32,104 nt of DNA from Planctomycetota bacterium (lineage in GTDB: Bacteria > Planctomycetota > Planctomycetia > Pirellulales > Pirellulaceae): contig CAUJKA010000138.1 in NCBI GenBank assembly GCA_963204965.1, positions 1 through 32,104 on the forward strand. Direction: 5' to 3'. Every line of letters starts with the position of its first letter. Within the stretch, counting starts at the first letter, position 1. The position numbers were made by a program, and so were the translations under genes. This document shows, piece after piece, positions 1 through 8,114 of this stretch. The notes under the pieces are model-generated. The model did not search any database. It saw only the letters and a program-made list of their open reading frames with translations, and was not told the origin of the DNA.

Positions 1-561
1 ATCCATGTTGTCGGCGCAGTCGTTCAAGTCCATTGGCGGTGCGAAGGCAATTGCTTCGCCAATCCCAGCTTGCTCTAAAGGGATCGCGAACCGGCCTTCG
101 GCAAGTTCGCCCAACATCTTCAAGACAATGTTCCCGCTAAGCGAAAAACCCACGAGGAAGATTGGTGAATTCGGGTGCACAGACCTAGCTTTGGCAATGA
201 CCGCGAAGAGATCGTCGCTGGCTCCCGCATGTGCTGGACGCCAAGCCAGTTCAAAGCCCATGCCACTTCCACGTAAATCGACTCGCCAAACTTGCCGATT
301 GCGTCTGCGAAGCTGATAGGCGATTCGTTCCAAATACGGCGCCGAATGATCTCCGCCAAGACCGTGGACCAGAATGACTAGAGGAGCATCGCTGGACAGC
401 GTTGGTCCCAACTCTTCATGCACCATCATCTGTTCACCATCGGGCAGATCGATCTGCAAGCTGATGGTCTGATTGGGTGGGCGTGCCCCAGAAACTACGC
501 CGACCAACATGGTTTGCAGGTGGCCGTTTTTTAATAGTGGATGGGGTTTGTAGGGCAGCAT
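1..561 (-). CDS. YheT-like alpha/beta hydrolase (partial, C-terminus beyond window)
   Basis: An open frame of 187 codons runs from an ATG at 561 to the left edge with no stop, so the C-terminus lies outside the window. The start reads MLPYKPHPLLKNGHLQTM, the PF/NGHLQT-type opening of the COG0429/YheT hydrolase family. It is followed by an oxyanion-hole segment VILVHGLGGDHSAPYLERIA, the strand VDLRGSG, and the nucleophile elbow GFSLSGN with its serine. Family members are predicted esterases or hydrolases of the alpha/beta fold, and their substrates are mostly unknown. The acid and histidine of the triad would lie in the missing part. The gene diverges from the sugar kinase across about 140 bp. 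The family call is fairly secure; no specific reaction can be given. Confidence 0.85.
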   Translation of the reverse strand, partial: MLPYKPHPLLKNGHLQTMLVGVVSGARPPNQTISLQIDLPDGEQMMVHEELGPTLSSDAPLVILVHGLGGDHSAPYLERIAYQLRRRNRQVWRVDLRGSGMGFELAWRPAHAGASDDLFAVIAKARSVHPNSPIFLVGFSLSGNIVLKMLGELAEGRFAIPLEQAGIGEAIAFAPPMDLNDCADNMD

Positions 562-701
562 AACGTCTATTTTTGGGCTCGGTTCGAGAGTTAATCCTGG
601 TCAATCAGTCGGTTATTAGCCATAATCCTTGCCGACTTGACGACGCCTTGATTATAGGGTCGTTTCAATTGTTCAGCAGTTCGAAAGGCACTTGGACTTC
701 G

Positions 702-1697
702 ATGAAACGCTTTGATGTTTGTGGACTAGGTAATGCAATTGTGGATATCTTCCTCGATTTGAGCGACGCTGATTTTCAGTCGTTGGACTTCGAACGAGGA
801 ACGATGGTCCTGGTGGATAAGACGACTCAAGATACGTTGCTGAGCAAGTTTCATGATTCGGTGCATGATTTGGTTTTGGTCAGCGGTGGATCTGTGGCCA
901 ACTCGGTAATCGCCGCGTCGCAGTTGGGTGGCAAGTCTGCCTTTATCGGCTGCGTAGGTGATGATCGTTACGGATTGCACTACGCTGACGAGTTCCAGCA
1001 GCTTGAGATCGAAATCGGCAATCCAGTTTTGGTCGGCGAGGCGACCGGGACATGCTTGGCGATTGTGACTCCCGATGGCGAGCGAACCATGCGGACATTT
1101 TTGGGAGTCGCCAGCCATCTTGCAGCCAAGCATGTGGACCAAGCGCGCATCGCCGAAAGCAAATGGCTGTTTATCGAAGGCTATGTCTTTGCCAATCCCG
1201 ATACAGGACAGCACGCGATTCGACAAGCGATTCAAATCGCCAAGCAAGAAGGTACGAAGGTCGCTTTGACCTGTTCTGATGGCTTTATTCCAGCCGTGTT
1301 TGGCGACGTGTTCCGCGAAGCGCTCGCACAGTCGGATTTGCTGTTCTGCAATGCGACCGAATCGATGGCGATTACTGGCGCCGAGAATCCGCAGCTTGCT
1401 TTCGAAAAACTAAAAGAGATGGTTCCCAATTGCGTTGTCACCGATGGGCCCAACGGCGCATTCGTTCGCTTTGAAGGTACGACGGGACACGTTCCGACGG
1501 TGCCTTGCGAGCCTCGCGATTTGACTGGAGCCGGAGATATGTTTGCTGGTGCTTTCTTGTACGGGATCACTCACGGTTACGATCCATTGGTCTCTGCCAA
1601 GGCTGCGAACGCACTATCGCACCGCGTGATCATGCAGGTCGGAGCCAGATTGCACCGCGGCGCGAAAGAGCTTTGGGCAGAAGCGACTCAGGCTTAG
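702..1697 (+). CDS. PfkB-family carbohydrate kinase, adenosine-kinase-like
   Basis: The 331-aa protein opens MKRFDVCGLGNAIVDIF, typical of adenosine-kinase-like PfkB (ribokinase superfamily) proteins. The substrate-side motif GGSVAN lies at residues 62-67. The C-terminal PfkB signature DLTGAGDMFAGAFLYG starts at residue 273, with GAGD forming the anion hole and D279 the likely catalytic base. The fold phosphorylates a sugar or nucleoside hydroxyl with ATP, in the cytoplasm. The frame stays open upstream to a TTG at 573, but the conserved fold begins exactly at ATG 702 and the upstream 43 codons look non-coding. The substrate may be adenosine or another sugar or nucleoside; the sequence alone does not decide. 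The next gene starts about 55 nt downstream on the same strand. Confidence 0.9.
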   Translation: MKRFDVCGLGNAIVDIFLDLSDADFQSLDFERGTMVLVDKTTQDTLLSKFHDSVHDLVLVSGGSVANSVIAASQLGGKSAFIGCVGDDRYGLHYADEFQQLEIEIGNPVLVGEATGTCLAIVTPDGERTMRTFLGVASHLAAKHVDQARIAESKWLFIEGYVFANPDTGQHAIRQAIQIAKQEGTKVALTCSDGFIPAVFGDVFREALAQSDLLFCNATESMAITGAENPQLAFEKLKEMVPNCVVTDGPNGAFVRFEGTTGHVPTVPCEPRDLTGAGDMFAGAFLYGITHGYDPLVSAKAANALSHRVIMQVGARLHRGAKELWAEATQA

Positions 1698-1752
1698 ATT
1701 GAACCGAGCAGCGAACTGATTGCAACTCACGACGCGAAGCTGGATGGAATTC

Positions 1753-2745
1753 ATGCTACAAAAAATTCGCGGACAGAGTTTCTTGATTGGGCTGGCGCTG
1801 GCTGTCTGTGTTGGCTTTGGGGGTCATGCATGGCTGTCGCCAGTTGCATCGATTCCTTGGCTCAAGACGGCAATTGTGTTGACGGTGATGTCGATGATGG
1901 CCGCGCCCGTGCCGATGGAGTTGTTCGTCAAAACAATTTCGCGTCCTTGGCCAGGATTGTTGGCTTCGATCATCTGCCTGGGGCTAGCGCCGATTTTAGG
2001 TTGGTTAAGCCATTTCATGCTTCAGAGCGAACTTGCTGGCGGGCTGATCGTTGCTTGTTGCGTGCCTTCGACGCTGGCCTCGTCGGCTGTGATTACTCGC
2101 AAGGCAGGCGGTGACGATACTGTTCCGATTTTCGTTACCATTTTGACCAACCTCAGTTGTGCGGTCGTAACGCCATTGTGGCTGGTACTGTTGATGGGTA
2201 GCAGTGCCACATTAAGTGTCGGAGATTTGGTCCGCGAGTTGGCCGTATTGGTAGTTCTACCAATTGTCGCTGTGCAGGTGATTCGTTGGAGAAGTCCAAA
2301 ATTCTGCGACTGGGCAAAAGAGGCAAAAGGGGCACTGTCGGCAGCTTGCCAAGTTGGAATTCTCGTGATGGTTTCCCTTGGAGCGGTTCAGATGGGATCG
2401 AGATGGTTCGATCCAAGTTCGACCAGTTCAGTGGCAGTTATGGATGTTGTCGCTGTCGTGATCATTGGCCTTGGAATTCACCTGTTTTGCTTGTTTCTAG
2501 GGTTTGGGATAGCCAAAGCAACAGGTGTTGCCAGAGCTCAGGCAATTGGCGTCGGTTTCGCAGGCAGTCAAAAGACTTTAATGATCGGCATCAACTTGGC
2601 CATTGATTATGGTGTGAGCATTTTGCCGATGATCTCCTACCACGTAGCACAATTATTGGTCGACGCCTTCATTGCCGAGAGCTGGGGTAGGGTAGGGCGG
2701 GATGTCGCAGCAGAGAAAGATAGAAATCTCAGGCAGCAGCCCTAG
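1753..2745 (+). CDS. BASS/SBF-like membrane transporter
   Basis: The 330-aa product is strongly hydrophobic, with about nine or ten membrane segments. It resembles the bile acid:sodium symporter-like (SBF-like, YfeH type) family: an N-terminal segment KIRGQSFLIGLALAVCVGFG, then a conserved polar stretch CVPSTLASSAVITRKAGGD and a TNLSCAVVTPLW segment typical of the crossed helices of the sodium/substrate site. It probably sits in the inner membrane and moves an organic anion with Na+; the substrate is unknown. ATG 1753 is chosen because GGATGGA lies 6-12 nt upstream. ATG 1744 and TTG 1720 in the same frame are alternatives. Its proximity to the upstream kinase may mean co-transcription. Confidence 0.8.
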   Translation: MLQKIRGQSFLIGLALAVCVGFGGHAWLSPVASIPWLKTAIVLTVMSMMAAPVPMELFVKTISRPWPGLLASIICLGLAPILGWLSHFMLQSELAGGLIVACCVPSTLASSAVITRKAGGDDTVPIFVTILTNLSCAVVTPLWLVLLMGSSATLSVGDLVRELAVLVVLPIVAVQVIRWRSPKFCDWAKEAKGALSAACQVGILVMVSLGAVQMGSRWFDPSSTSSVAVMDVVAVVIIGLGIHLFCLFLGFGIAKATGVARAQAIGVGFAGSQKTLMIGINLAIDYGVSILPMISYHVAQLLVDAFIAESWGRVGRDVAAEKDRNLRQQP

Positions 2746-2856
2746 TGTTCTGCCGGTTTCAATCTTCCACAGAGCGAACGCGGCTGATAAATTGGCACCT
2801 CCTGCCATCTTGTTATGCTAGCATGGAAATTGTCCCCAGAGGAATTGGTTTCTTCG

Positions 2857-3861
2857 ATGAATCGCCTTACTTGGATTTCTGCTGCCTGCTGTCTATTTCT
2901 GCTTCAACTGACTTCTTCGATGTGTTCAGCACAAGAATGGGTCAAAGCGATGTTCGCCGAAACGTCACACGACTTCGGAACTGTGCCGCGCGGATCAGAC
3001 GCTGTGTTTGAGTTCAAGTTCACGAACAAGTACGAAGAGGACATTCACGTTGCATCGGTGCGCAGCAGTTGCGGATGTACAACGCCTCGTATCAAAAAGG
3101 CTGACCTCAAGACCTACGAAGAGGGCACCATCATTTGCGAATTCAACACGAAGTCATTCGTGGGTTCCAAGGCGGCAGTCGTCACGGTAGTCTTCAACAA
3201 GCCTTACTACGGTGAAATGCAGCTTCAGGTAAAAGGCAATATTCGATCCGACATCGATACAGAGCCGGGCATTATCCAGTTCGGAGACGTGGATCGCGGA
3301 GCTTCCAAAGAAACGCAAGTAAAGATCTCAGCTCGAAAGTCGGGTTGGGAGATCAAGGATGTTCGTTCAGCGAATCAAAACTTAACCGTTGCTCCGCTGG
3401 AGAAATTCACAATGCCTGGGGGCCGTGTTGGCTATCTGATGAATGTTCGCTTGAAGGACTCAGCGCCGGTCGGTGAAATCAACGACAACATCGTTCTGGT
3501 AACGAACGAACCACAATACAACTTGGTGACGATTCCAGTTCATGGCAACATTACTCCGCCGCTGGTTCTCCCCAATCGAATCGATCTAGGGACCCTAAAG
3601 TCGGGTGCTGGCAGCAAGTCGTTCTTTATCGCGAAGAGCAAGACTCCCTTTGAAATCAAAGAGGTGCAGTGCGAAGACAAACGCATTACCTTCAAGATTC
3701 CCGAGGGCAAGAAAGACAAGCACATCATCAACTTTGAATTCGCTTCGGACGAGCAAGTCGGAGCCTTCCGTCAGAACATTAAGGTGGTGACAGATCTTGA
3801 CGAAGATGGCACAGCGGCCACGGTGGTCGTAGGCAATGTGGCCGAGAAAGAGACCAAATAA
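2857..3861 (+). CDS. Secreted DUF1573-domain protein
   Basis: The 334-aa protein starts with a signal peptide (MNRLTWISAACCLFLLQLTS, cleavage likely after CSA at SMCSAQ). Next comes a DUF1573 module: SHDFGTVPRGSDAVFEFKFTN followed by the hallmark SSCGCTTP. Two further Ig-like beta repeats follow, marked by IIQFGDVDRG and RIDLGTLKSG. This domain is related to ASH/MSP-type immunoglobulin folds and is frequent in secreted proteins of planctomycetes and Bacteroidetes; its function is unknown. ATG 2857 is preceded by an AGAGGA Shine-Dalgarno about 14 nt upstream and is the only start giving a proper signal peptide. An upstream in-frame start at 2815 would bury it. The SCGC cysteines may bind metal or form a disulfide, but this is not shown. 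Confidence 0.85.
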   Translation: MNRLTWISAACCLFLLQLTSSMCSAQEWVKAMFAETSHDFGTVPRGSDAVFEFKFTNKYEEDIHVASVRSSCGCTTPRIKKADLKTYEEGTIICEFNTKSFVGSKAAVVTVVFNKPYYGEMQLQVKGNIRSDIDTEPGIIQFGDVDRGASKETQVKISARKSGWEIKDVRSANQNLTVAPLEKFTMPGGRVGYLMNVRLKDSAPVGEINDNIVLVTNEPQYNLVTIPVHGNITPPLVLPNRIDLGTLKSGAGSKSFFIAKSKTPFEIKEVQCEDKRITFKIPEGKKDKHIINFEFASDEQVGAFRQNIKVVTDLDEDGTAATVVVGNVAEKETK

Positions 3862-4051
3862 AGGCTTGCTGCGATCAGTTTGATTCCACTTCGTGGCAAT
3901 CTGATGCTCTAGAGCACTAGCCTTTCCTGCCCGTTTGACCAAAATATAGGCCCAGTCTTTCTGCCGCGTTCGAAGCCTTTCCTCATGAGCTTCTACACGG
4001 CGGCGACTGCATGCGGCCGTTTCTGGCGTTTAGGTCTTACGAGTCAACTTC

Positions 4052-5026
4052 ATGTCCATTCAGCTTCCCGTCATTGGTGCTAGTACCAGTTCTCAAGATA
4101 GTGCGCAGGATAGTGCTCAAGATAGCGCACAAGCTAGTTCCTCCTGTCAATCGGTGCCACTCACCGAAGCTTCCAACAAGCGCCTTCCTCCGTGGCTTCG
4201 TCGCGAATTGCCGCGCGGAAGTTTCAATAACTTCACCGCGGGTCTGCTGGAAGAATTGAAGCTAGAGACGGTCTGTGATAACGCCAAGTGTCCCAATCGG
4301 ATGGAGTGTTATTCGCAGAAAACCGCGACCTTCATGATCCTCGGCAACGTCTGCACTCGGCCTTGCGGTTTCTGCGCCGTATCCCGCGGTCGACCCGAGC
4401 AGTTGGAAGCCGACGAACCAACTCGGGTCGCTGAAGCGGCTGCTCGGCTTGGTCTTCGACACGTGGTCATTACTTCAGTAACTCGCGATGATCTACCCGA
4501 TGGTGGCGCAGAGCATTTCTATCAAACAGTTTTAGCGGTCCGCGAAAGGACTGGAGCCACGATCGAAGTGCTGACTCCGGACTTTGTTCGACATCGCCAT
4601 GGTCTAGATCGCGTCATTGAGTCAGCTCCGGAAGTCTTCAACCACAACATGGAGACTGTGCCACGACTGTATCGCAAAGTTCGCGGACCCAAGAGCGATT
4701 ACGCCTGGACGTTAGGCTTGCTACAAAGAGTCAAAGAGCTCAATCCCGCGATCAAGACCAAGAGTGGTTTGATGCTGGGGCTTGGAGAGACTCGCGACGA
4801 ATTGCTTGATTGCTTAGCCGATCTTCGCCGCATCGAATGTGACTTCTTAACGCTTGGACAATACTTGCAACCTGGTCCAAAGTACTTGCCCGTTCAAAGC
4901 TACATTACTCCAGCCGAGTTTGATGAACTGGGGGCAATCGCGCGGTCGATGGGCTTTACGAAGGTCGCCAGCGGGCCATTCGTACGATCAAGTTATCACG
5001 CTAAGGAAATGGCTGACGCTGAGTAA
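4052..5026 (+). CDS. lipA: Lipoyl synthase
   Basis: This 324-aa protein is a radical-SAM enzyme that inserts two sulfurs into protein-bound octanoyl groups to form the lipoyl cofactor. All six cluster cysteines are present: C75, C80 and C86 (CX4CX5C, auxiliary cluster) and C101, C105 and C108 (CX3CX2C, radical-SAM cluster). Other family signatures are VVITSVTRDDLPDGGA, FNHNMETVPRLY, KSGLMLGLGE and the C-terminal RSSYHA, whose serine ligates the auxiliary cluster in known structures. Residues 15-26 are three perfect QDSA tetrapeptides encoded by a 12-bp tandem repeat, inside a low-complexity leader that is not part of the conserved enzyme. Translation could therefore also start further in. No lipB neighbour is present in the window. 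Confidence 0.97.
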   Translation: MSIQLPVIGASTSSQDSAQDSAQDSAQASSSCQSVPLTEASNKRLPPWLRRELPRGSFNNFTAGLLEELKLETVCDNAKCPNRMECYSQKTATFMILGNVCTRPCGFCAVSRGRPEQLEADEPTRVAEAAARLGLRHVVITSVTRDDLPDGGAEHFYQTVLAVRERTGATIEVLTPDFVRHRHGLDRVIESAPEVFNHNMETVPRLYRKVRGPKSDYAWTLGLLQRVKELNPAIKTKSGLMLGLGETRDELLDCLADLRRIECDFLTLGQYLQPGPKYLPVQSYITPAEFDELGAIARSMGFTKVASGPFVRSSYHAKEMADAE

Positions 5027-5028
5027 AC

Positions 5029-5063
5029 TTCACCCTTCACCCTTCCCACTTCAAACTTCAACC
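5029..5063 (+). repeat. Short degenerate 7-bp tandem array
   Basis: Five heptamers follow the lipA stop codon: TTCACCC twice, then TTCCCAC, TTCAAAC and TTCAACC. The period matches the two larger 7-bp arrays at 13083-13208 and 16821-16925. It lies in the gap between lipA and the next gene and has no recognised function. Confidence 0.7.
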
Positions 5064-5089
5064 TCCTTGCTACACATCGGAATTGCCTC

Positions 5090-5914
5090 ATGTCGATTGG
5101 TACATTCAAGAACTATTCAATGCTGTGTTTTCTGATGATTGCCTCAACGACATTTGCTCAGGAGAAGAAAGTGGCTGATTCGAGTAAAGCCGTGGAAACG
5201 GATCCTGTAAAGTTGTTTGAGCCGAGACAGTTTGCGGCTGAAGATGGAAAGGTGCTCAACTATCGGTTGCTTAAGCCGATCGATTTCAAGCCAACGGGAA
5301 ACTATCCAGTAGTGATCTTCTTGCATGGCGCAGGCGAACGCGGCGACGATAATGTTGCCCAGTTGAAGCATGGGATGAAAGAGTTTTGCAAGCCAGAATG
5401 GCGCAGTAAGTTTCAGTGTTACGTGTTAGCGCCTCAATGCCCCAAAGATGAGAAGTGGGCGGACATTGACTGGAGCAAGCCAGGCGTGCAGATGCCAGAG
5501 AAGATCAGCCGCAATCTTGAGATGACATTGCAGGTTGTGGATCAAATGCTGGAAGGATCAGCAGTGGACAAGCATCGAATCTACATTACTGGATTGTCGA
5601 TGGGTGGATATGGCACTTGGGATGCCTTAGTTCGTCGCCCCGACTTTTTTGCTGCTGCTATGCCGATCTGCGGCGGAGGCGATCCAGCGACAGCCTCAAA
5701 GATTAAGAACATTCCTATTGCCTGCTTCCACGGCGCGAAAGATACCGCGGTGACTCCGGACAAGTCTCGTAAGATGATTGAAGCTCTGCGAACTGCTGGT
5801 GGAACACCTGTGTATGTGGAATACCCTGACGCGGACCACGATAGCTGGACTCAGACGTATGCTGAACTAGACAATATCCAGTGGCTCTTTGACCAGCGAC
5901 GCGAAGCTCAGTAG
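5090..5914 (+). CDS. Secreted alpha/beta hydrolase (dienelactone hydrolase / esterase-peptidase type)
   Basis: The 274-aa protein begins with a signal-like segment (YSMLCFLMIASTTFAQ, likely cleaved after TFA) and continues with an alpha/beta hydrolase fold. The strand and oxyanion segment VVIFLHGAGERGDDN starts near residue 74. The nucleophile elbow GLSMGG has S170, followed by the characteristic YGTWDALVRRPDFFAAAMPICGGGD. D218 (FHGAKDTAV) and H250 (PDADHDSW) complete the triad. This pattern matches the predicted COG4099 phospholipase/peptidase group of secreted hydrolases. The likely substrate is an ester or peptide outside the cytoplasm, but nothing in the sequence defines it. ATG 5090 gives the longest sensible signal peptide; ATG 5120 would also retain most of it. 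Confidence 0.87.
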   Translation: MSIGTFKNYSMLCFLMIASTTFAQEKKVADSSKAVETDPVKLFEPRQFAAEDGKVLNYRLLKPIDFKPTGNYPVVIFLHGAGERGDDNVAQLKHGMKEFCKPEWRSKFQCYVLAPQCPKDEKWADIDWSKPGVQMPEKISRNLEMTLQVVDQMLEGSAVDKHRIYITGLSMGGYGTWDALVRRPDFFAAAMPICGGGDPATASKIKNIPIACFHGAKDTAVTPDKSRKMIEALRTAGGTPVYVEYPDADHDSWTQTYAELDNIQWLFDQRREAQ

Positions 5915-6185
5915 TCGGTACCCTGGCAGTCTTTGGCGGTACGCCCGTGCAACATTTTGGGACAGCAATCTTCCTTGGTTTTCAAAATTGGCCGTCGTCC
6001 GCAACGAAATTTGTGCCGGTTGTACGGATAAAGTGAGCCGATTGTGGCGACTAGGCTGCGCTTAACCGCTATTTATTGGCAGAAACGTGAGGGACGCGTT
6101 CGCTCCAATTAGACTAGATGCTCCACTGCAAGTCGCGATAGTCGACCTGAGTTGGCGCAATAATGATCTAACCACATAGCCCGCA

Positions 6186-7262
6186 ATGTCGGTTTCCTAT
6201 CAAGTAATACCAGCCCAGAGCCTAACCGCCGAGCAAGAATCTCGTTGGCGCTTGTTTCGAGTTGCCAATCCGGCGCACTATAGTCCCTTTCTGGCTGTCG
6301 AATTTCTAAAGACGATCGCTCGTTCCAGGCCCAATTGTAAAGTTGTCGTAATCCAACAAGATGGTCAGGATATTGGCTATTTGCCATTCGAACCCCAGGG
6401 CAAGAGTGCCTTTCCAATTGCCCGCCAAATTAACGATGCCCAAGCAATCATCGCTTCGCCTGAGAGCAATCTAGATTGGCATGAGCTCCTGCGTGGTACG
6501 GAATTAGGAGTCTACCATTTCCATGCTCTAGTTGGAAAACTGACCGATCAAGAGAGGTCCTCGGTCTTTGCGACCAGTCGATCATTCATGTGTGATCTCA
6601 GAAAACCGACAGAGGGCTATCTGAAGTGGCTAAAGAAAAGTAGTCGCACAATTGCCAAGCAACAGCAAAAAACCAACAAGCTGACTCGAGAGATCGGACC
6701 GCTTCGATGGGATTTCGATAATCGCGACCATCAACTTCTAGACCGCATCCTGGATCTCAAAAGCGCACAATACCGTCGCACAAACATCTTCGATAAATTC
6801 TCCATCGATTGGATTCGACAGATGTTGCATGATCTCTTGAACTCGGAGAATTCTGTGCGAGGGCAACTGAGTCTGCTTTGGGCCGGCGATAGACTTGTCT
6901 CGGGACACTATGGATTGCGAGAATGCAAACTGCTGCACTATTGGTTTCCTGTCTATGATCCGCAGTTCGAGATTTACTCGCCGGGAACAGCTCTGTTTGT
7001 TGAATTGGTTCGCAACTCAGAAGTTCTGGGTATCGACAAAATCGACTACGGTTATGGCGATCTTCCTTACAAGCACAAGTTGTGCAATGTAGTCACGGAT
7101 TCGTATCGCGGGGCTTTTTGCACATCGAACCTTCAGTTGCAGCGACTGCGTTTGCAGTTCATTGCCTACACGCAGTTAAAGAAGATTCCAGCAAAAGAAA
7201 CTATCAAAAGAGTTTGCCGAAAGGTCTGGCCAAGCTGGGGTGCTCGCGAGCACGGCGGATAG
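6186..7262 (+). CDS. CelD/BcsL-like GNAT acyltransferase
   Basis: The 358-aa cytoplasmic protein resembles the GNAT_6 (CelD/BcsL, FemAB-like) acyltransferase family. Recognisable parts are the N-terminal lobe FRVANPAHYSPFLAVEFLKTIA followed by a GQDIGYLPFEP strand, a basic helical linker (KKSSRTIAKQQQKTNKL), and the C-terminal GNAT core LSLLWAGDRLVSGHYGLRE...LHYWFPVYDPQFEIYSPGTAL ending with DKIDYGYGDLPYKHKL. In other bacteria such proteins act in exopolysaccharide or cell-envelope synthesis. No polysaccharide genes neighbour it here, so its role remains open. No signal peptide is seen. The upstream 271 bp (5915-6185) show no gene or recognised site. Confidence 0.8.
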   Translation: MSVSYQVIPAQSLTAEQESRWRLFRVANPAHYSPFLAVEFLKTIARSRPNCKVVVIQQDGQDIGYLPFEPQGKSAFPIARQINDAQAIIASPESNLDWHELLRGTELGVYHFHALVGKLTDQERSSVFATSRSFMCDLRKPTEGYLKWLKKSSRTIAKQQQKTNKLTREIGPLRWDFDNRDHQLLDRILDLKSAQYRRTNIFDKFSIDWIRQMLHDLLNSENSVRGQLSLLWAGDRLVSGHYGLRECKLLHYWFPVYDPQFEIYSPGTALFVELVRNSEVLGIDKIDYGYGDLPYKHKLCNVVTDSYRGAFCTSNLQLQRLRLQFIAYTQLKKIPAKETIKRVCRKVWPSWGAREHGG

Positions 7263-7409
7263 ATTACAAGGCTGTCGGCCGAACTAATGTCTAATGCAAG
7301 CTTATCATCTCAAGTCGCTTGCACATTTCATTCGAAACGTTGCATCTGCCTCGAATGTCTGCTAGAACCATGCTGCCCCACGCCGTCCAGAAATTCTGGC
7401 GGATAACCA

Positions 7410-7802
7410 ATGCGCGACGAAAGTCTGCAGACTGTCATGTCGAATCAAACGATTCTCCTGGTGGATGACGATCCCTTGGTCTTGAGTGTAACCAAATCAC
7501 TGTTGCAGATTTTTGGCTACAACGTGATTATTGCCAATTGTCCTACAGAGGCATTGGAAATTGCCGATCAAGTTCAAGATGAAATACATCTCCTGTTTAC
7601 TGACGCAATGATGCCTGAGATGTCCGGTCCAACACTTGCCGAGAAGCTGCGTTGCAAACGACCTAGCATCAAGTTATTGATCGCCTCAGGCTACCCCGAT
7701 CAAGAGTTTCAAGAGACCGAACACAGCTTCGAGTTTCTTGCCAAGCCCTACACGATAGATGCACTCAGACAGAAGACTCGCTTGGCACTCATAAGCGAAT
7801 GA
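7410..7802 (+). CDS. Stand-alone response regulator receiver protein
   Basis: The 130-aa protein is a single receiver (REC) domain with no output domain. The acidic pair D20/D21 sits in ILLVDDDPLV, the phospho-acceptor D65 in LLFTDAMMPEMSG, the switch serine S93 in IASGY, and the conserved lysine K112 in FLAKPYT. It resembles the receivers found at the C-terminus of hybrid histidine kinases. It probably relays phosphate or acts by protein-protein contact. ATG 7410 has GGCGGA upstream; ATG 7437 would start right before the first strand and is also possible. No histidine kinase is adjacent. A hairpin follows the stop codon. Confidence 0.92.
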   Translation: MRDESLQTVMSNQTILLVDDDPLVLSVTKSLLQIFGYNVIIANCPTEALEIADQVQDEIHLLFTDAMMPEMSGPTLAEKLRCKRPSIKLLIASGYPDQEFQETEHSFEFLAKPYTIDALRQKTRLALISE

Positions 7803-7837
7803 GCTATAGCAAAGAGCTTGAATCGCAGTCACTAGCC

Positions 7838-7880
7838 GCAGTCAGAAGCGAGCGATTTCTGACTGCTCCATCGCCTTTTT
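7838..7880 (+). terminator. Possible intrinsic terminator after the response regulator
   Basis: A perfect 10-bp stem, GCAGTCAGAA (7838-7847) with TTCTGACTGC (7857-7866), encloses a 9-nt loop. A T-run ends at 7880 but is separated from the stem by about 10 nt, which is unusual for an efficient terminator. Position just after the stop at 7802 supports the call. Confidence 0.55.
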
Positions 7881-7911
7881 GAGGTTGCGCTTTTTGAGAT
7901 CAAGAAATCCT

Positions 7912-7996
7912 GCTCGTGCTCAATGAAATGGTGCTCGTAATCGTAATCGAAAGACCGGATTCGAGCACGAGCACCGTCTTCGACTGAGCACGAGCA
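7912..7996 (+). repeat. 85-bp imperfect palindromic element, left copy
   Basis: The element begins GCTCGTGCTCAATGAAATGG and ends with ACTGAGCACGAGC plus an A. Its two halves are imperfect reverse complements, so it could fold into a long hairpin. A second copy in opposite orientation lies at 9385-9468, on the other side of the FAS1 gene. The whole gap 7803-8114 otherwise holds only two terminator-like hairpins. Confidence 0.75.
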
Positions 7997-8040
7997 AGAA
8001 AATCCTGCGAACGAAGCGTCTCATAGAGTTGACATCGTTA

Positions 8041-8081
8041 AAAAAGAAAACCCTGATCAATCCAGCGACTGATCAGGGTTA
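8041..8081 (-). terminator. Intrinsic terminator of the FAS1 gene
   Basis: Read on the minus strand, a perfect 11-bp stem AACCCTGATCA / TGATCAGGGTT encloses a 10-nt loop and is followed directly by TTCTTTTTT. It begins 33 bp after the FAS1 stop codon. This is a textbook rho-independent terminator. Confidence 0.92.
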
Positions 8082-8114
8082 CGTACTAAACGTCAGATTC
8101 TTCTAAGCTAAACA

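Noticed and set aside
573..701. N-terminal extension of the sugar kinase from TTG 573
   Set aside because: The PfkB fold starts at ATG 702; the extra 43 codons show no domain and lie in the divergent promoter region.
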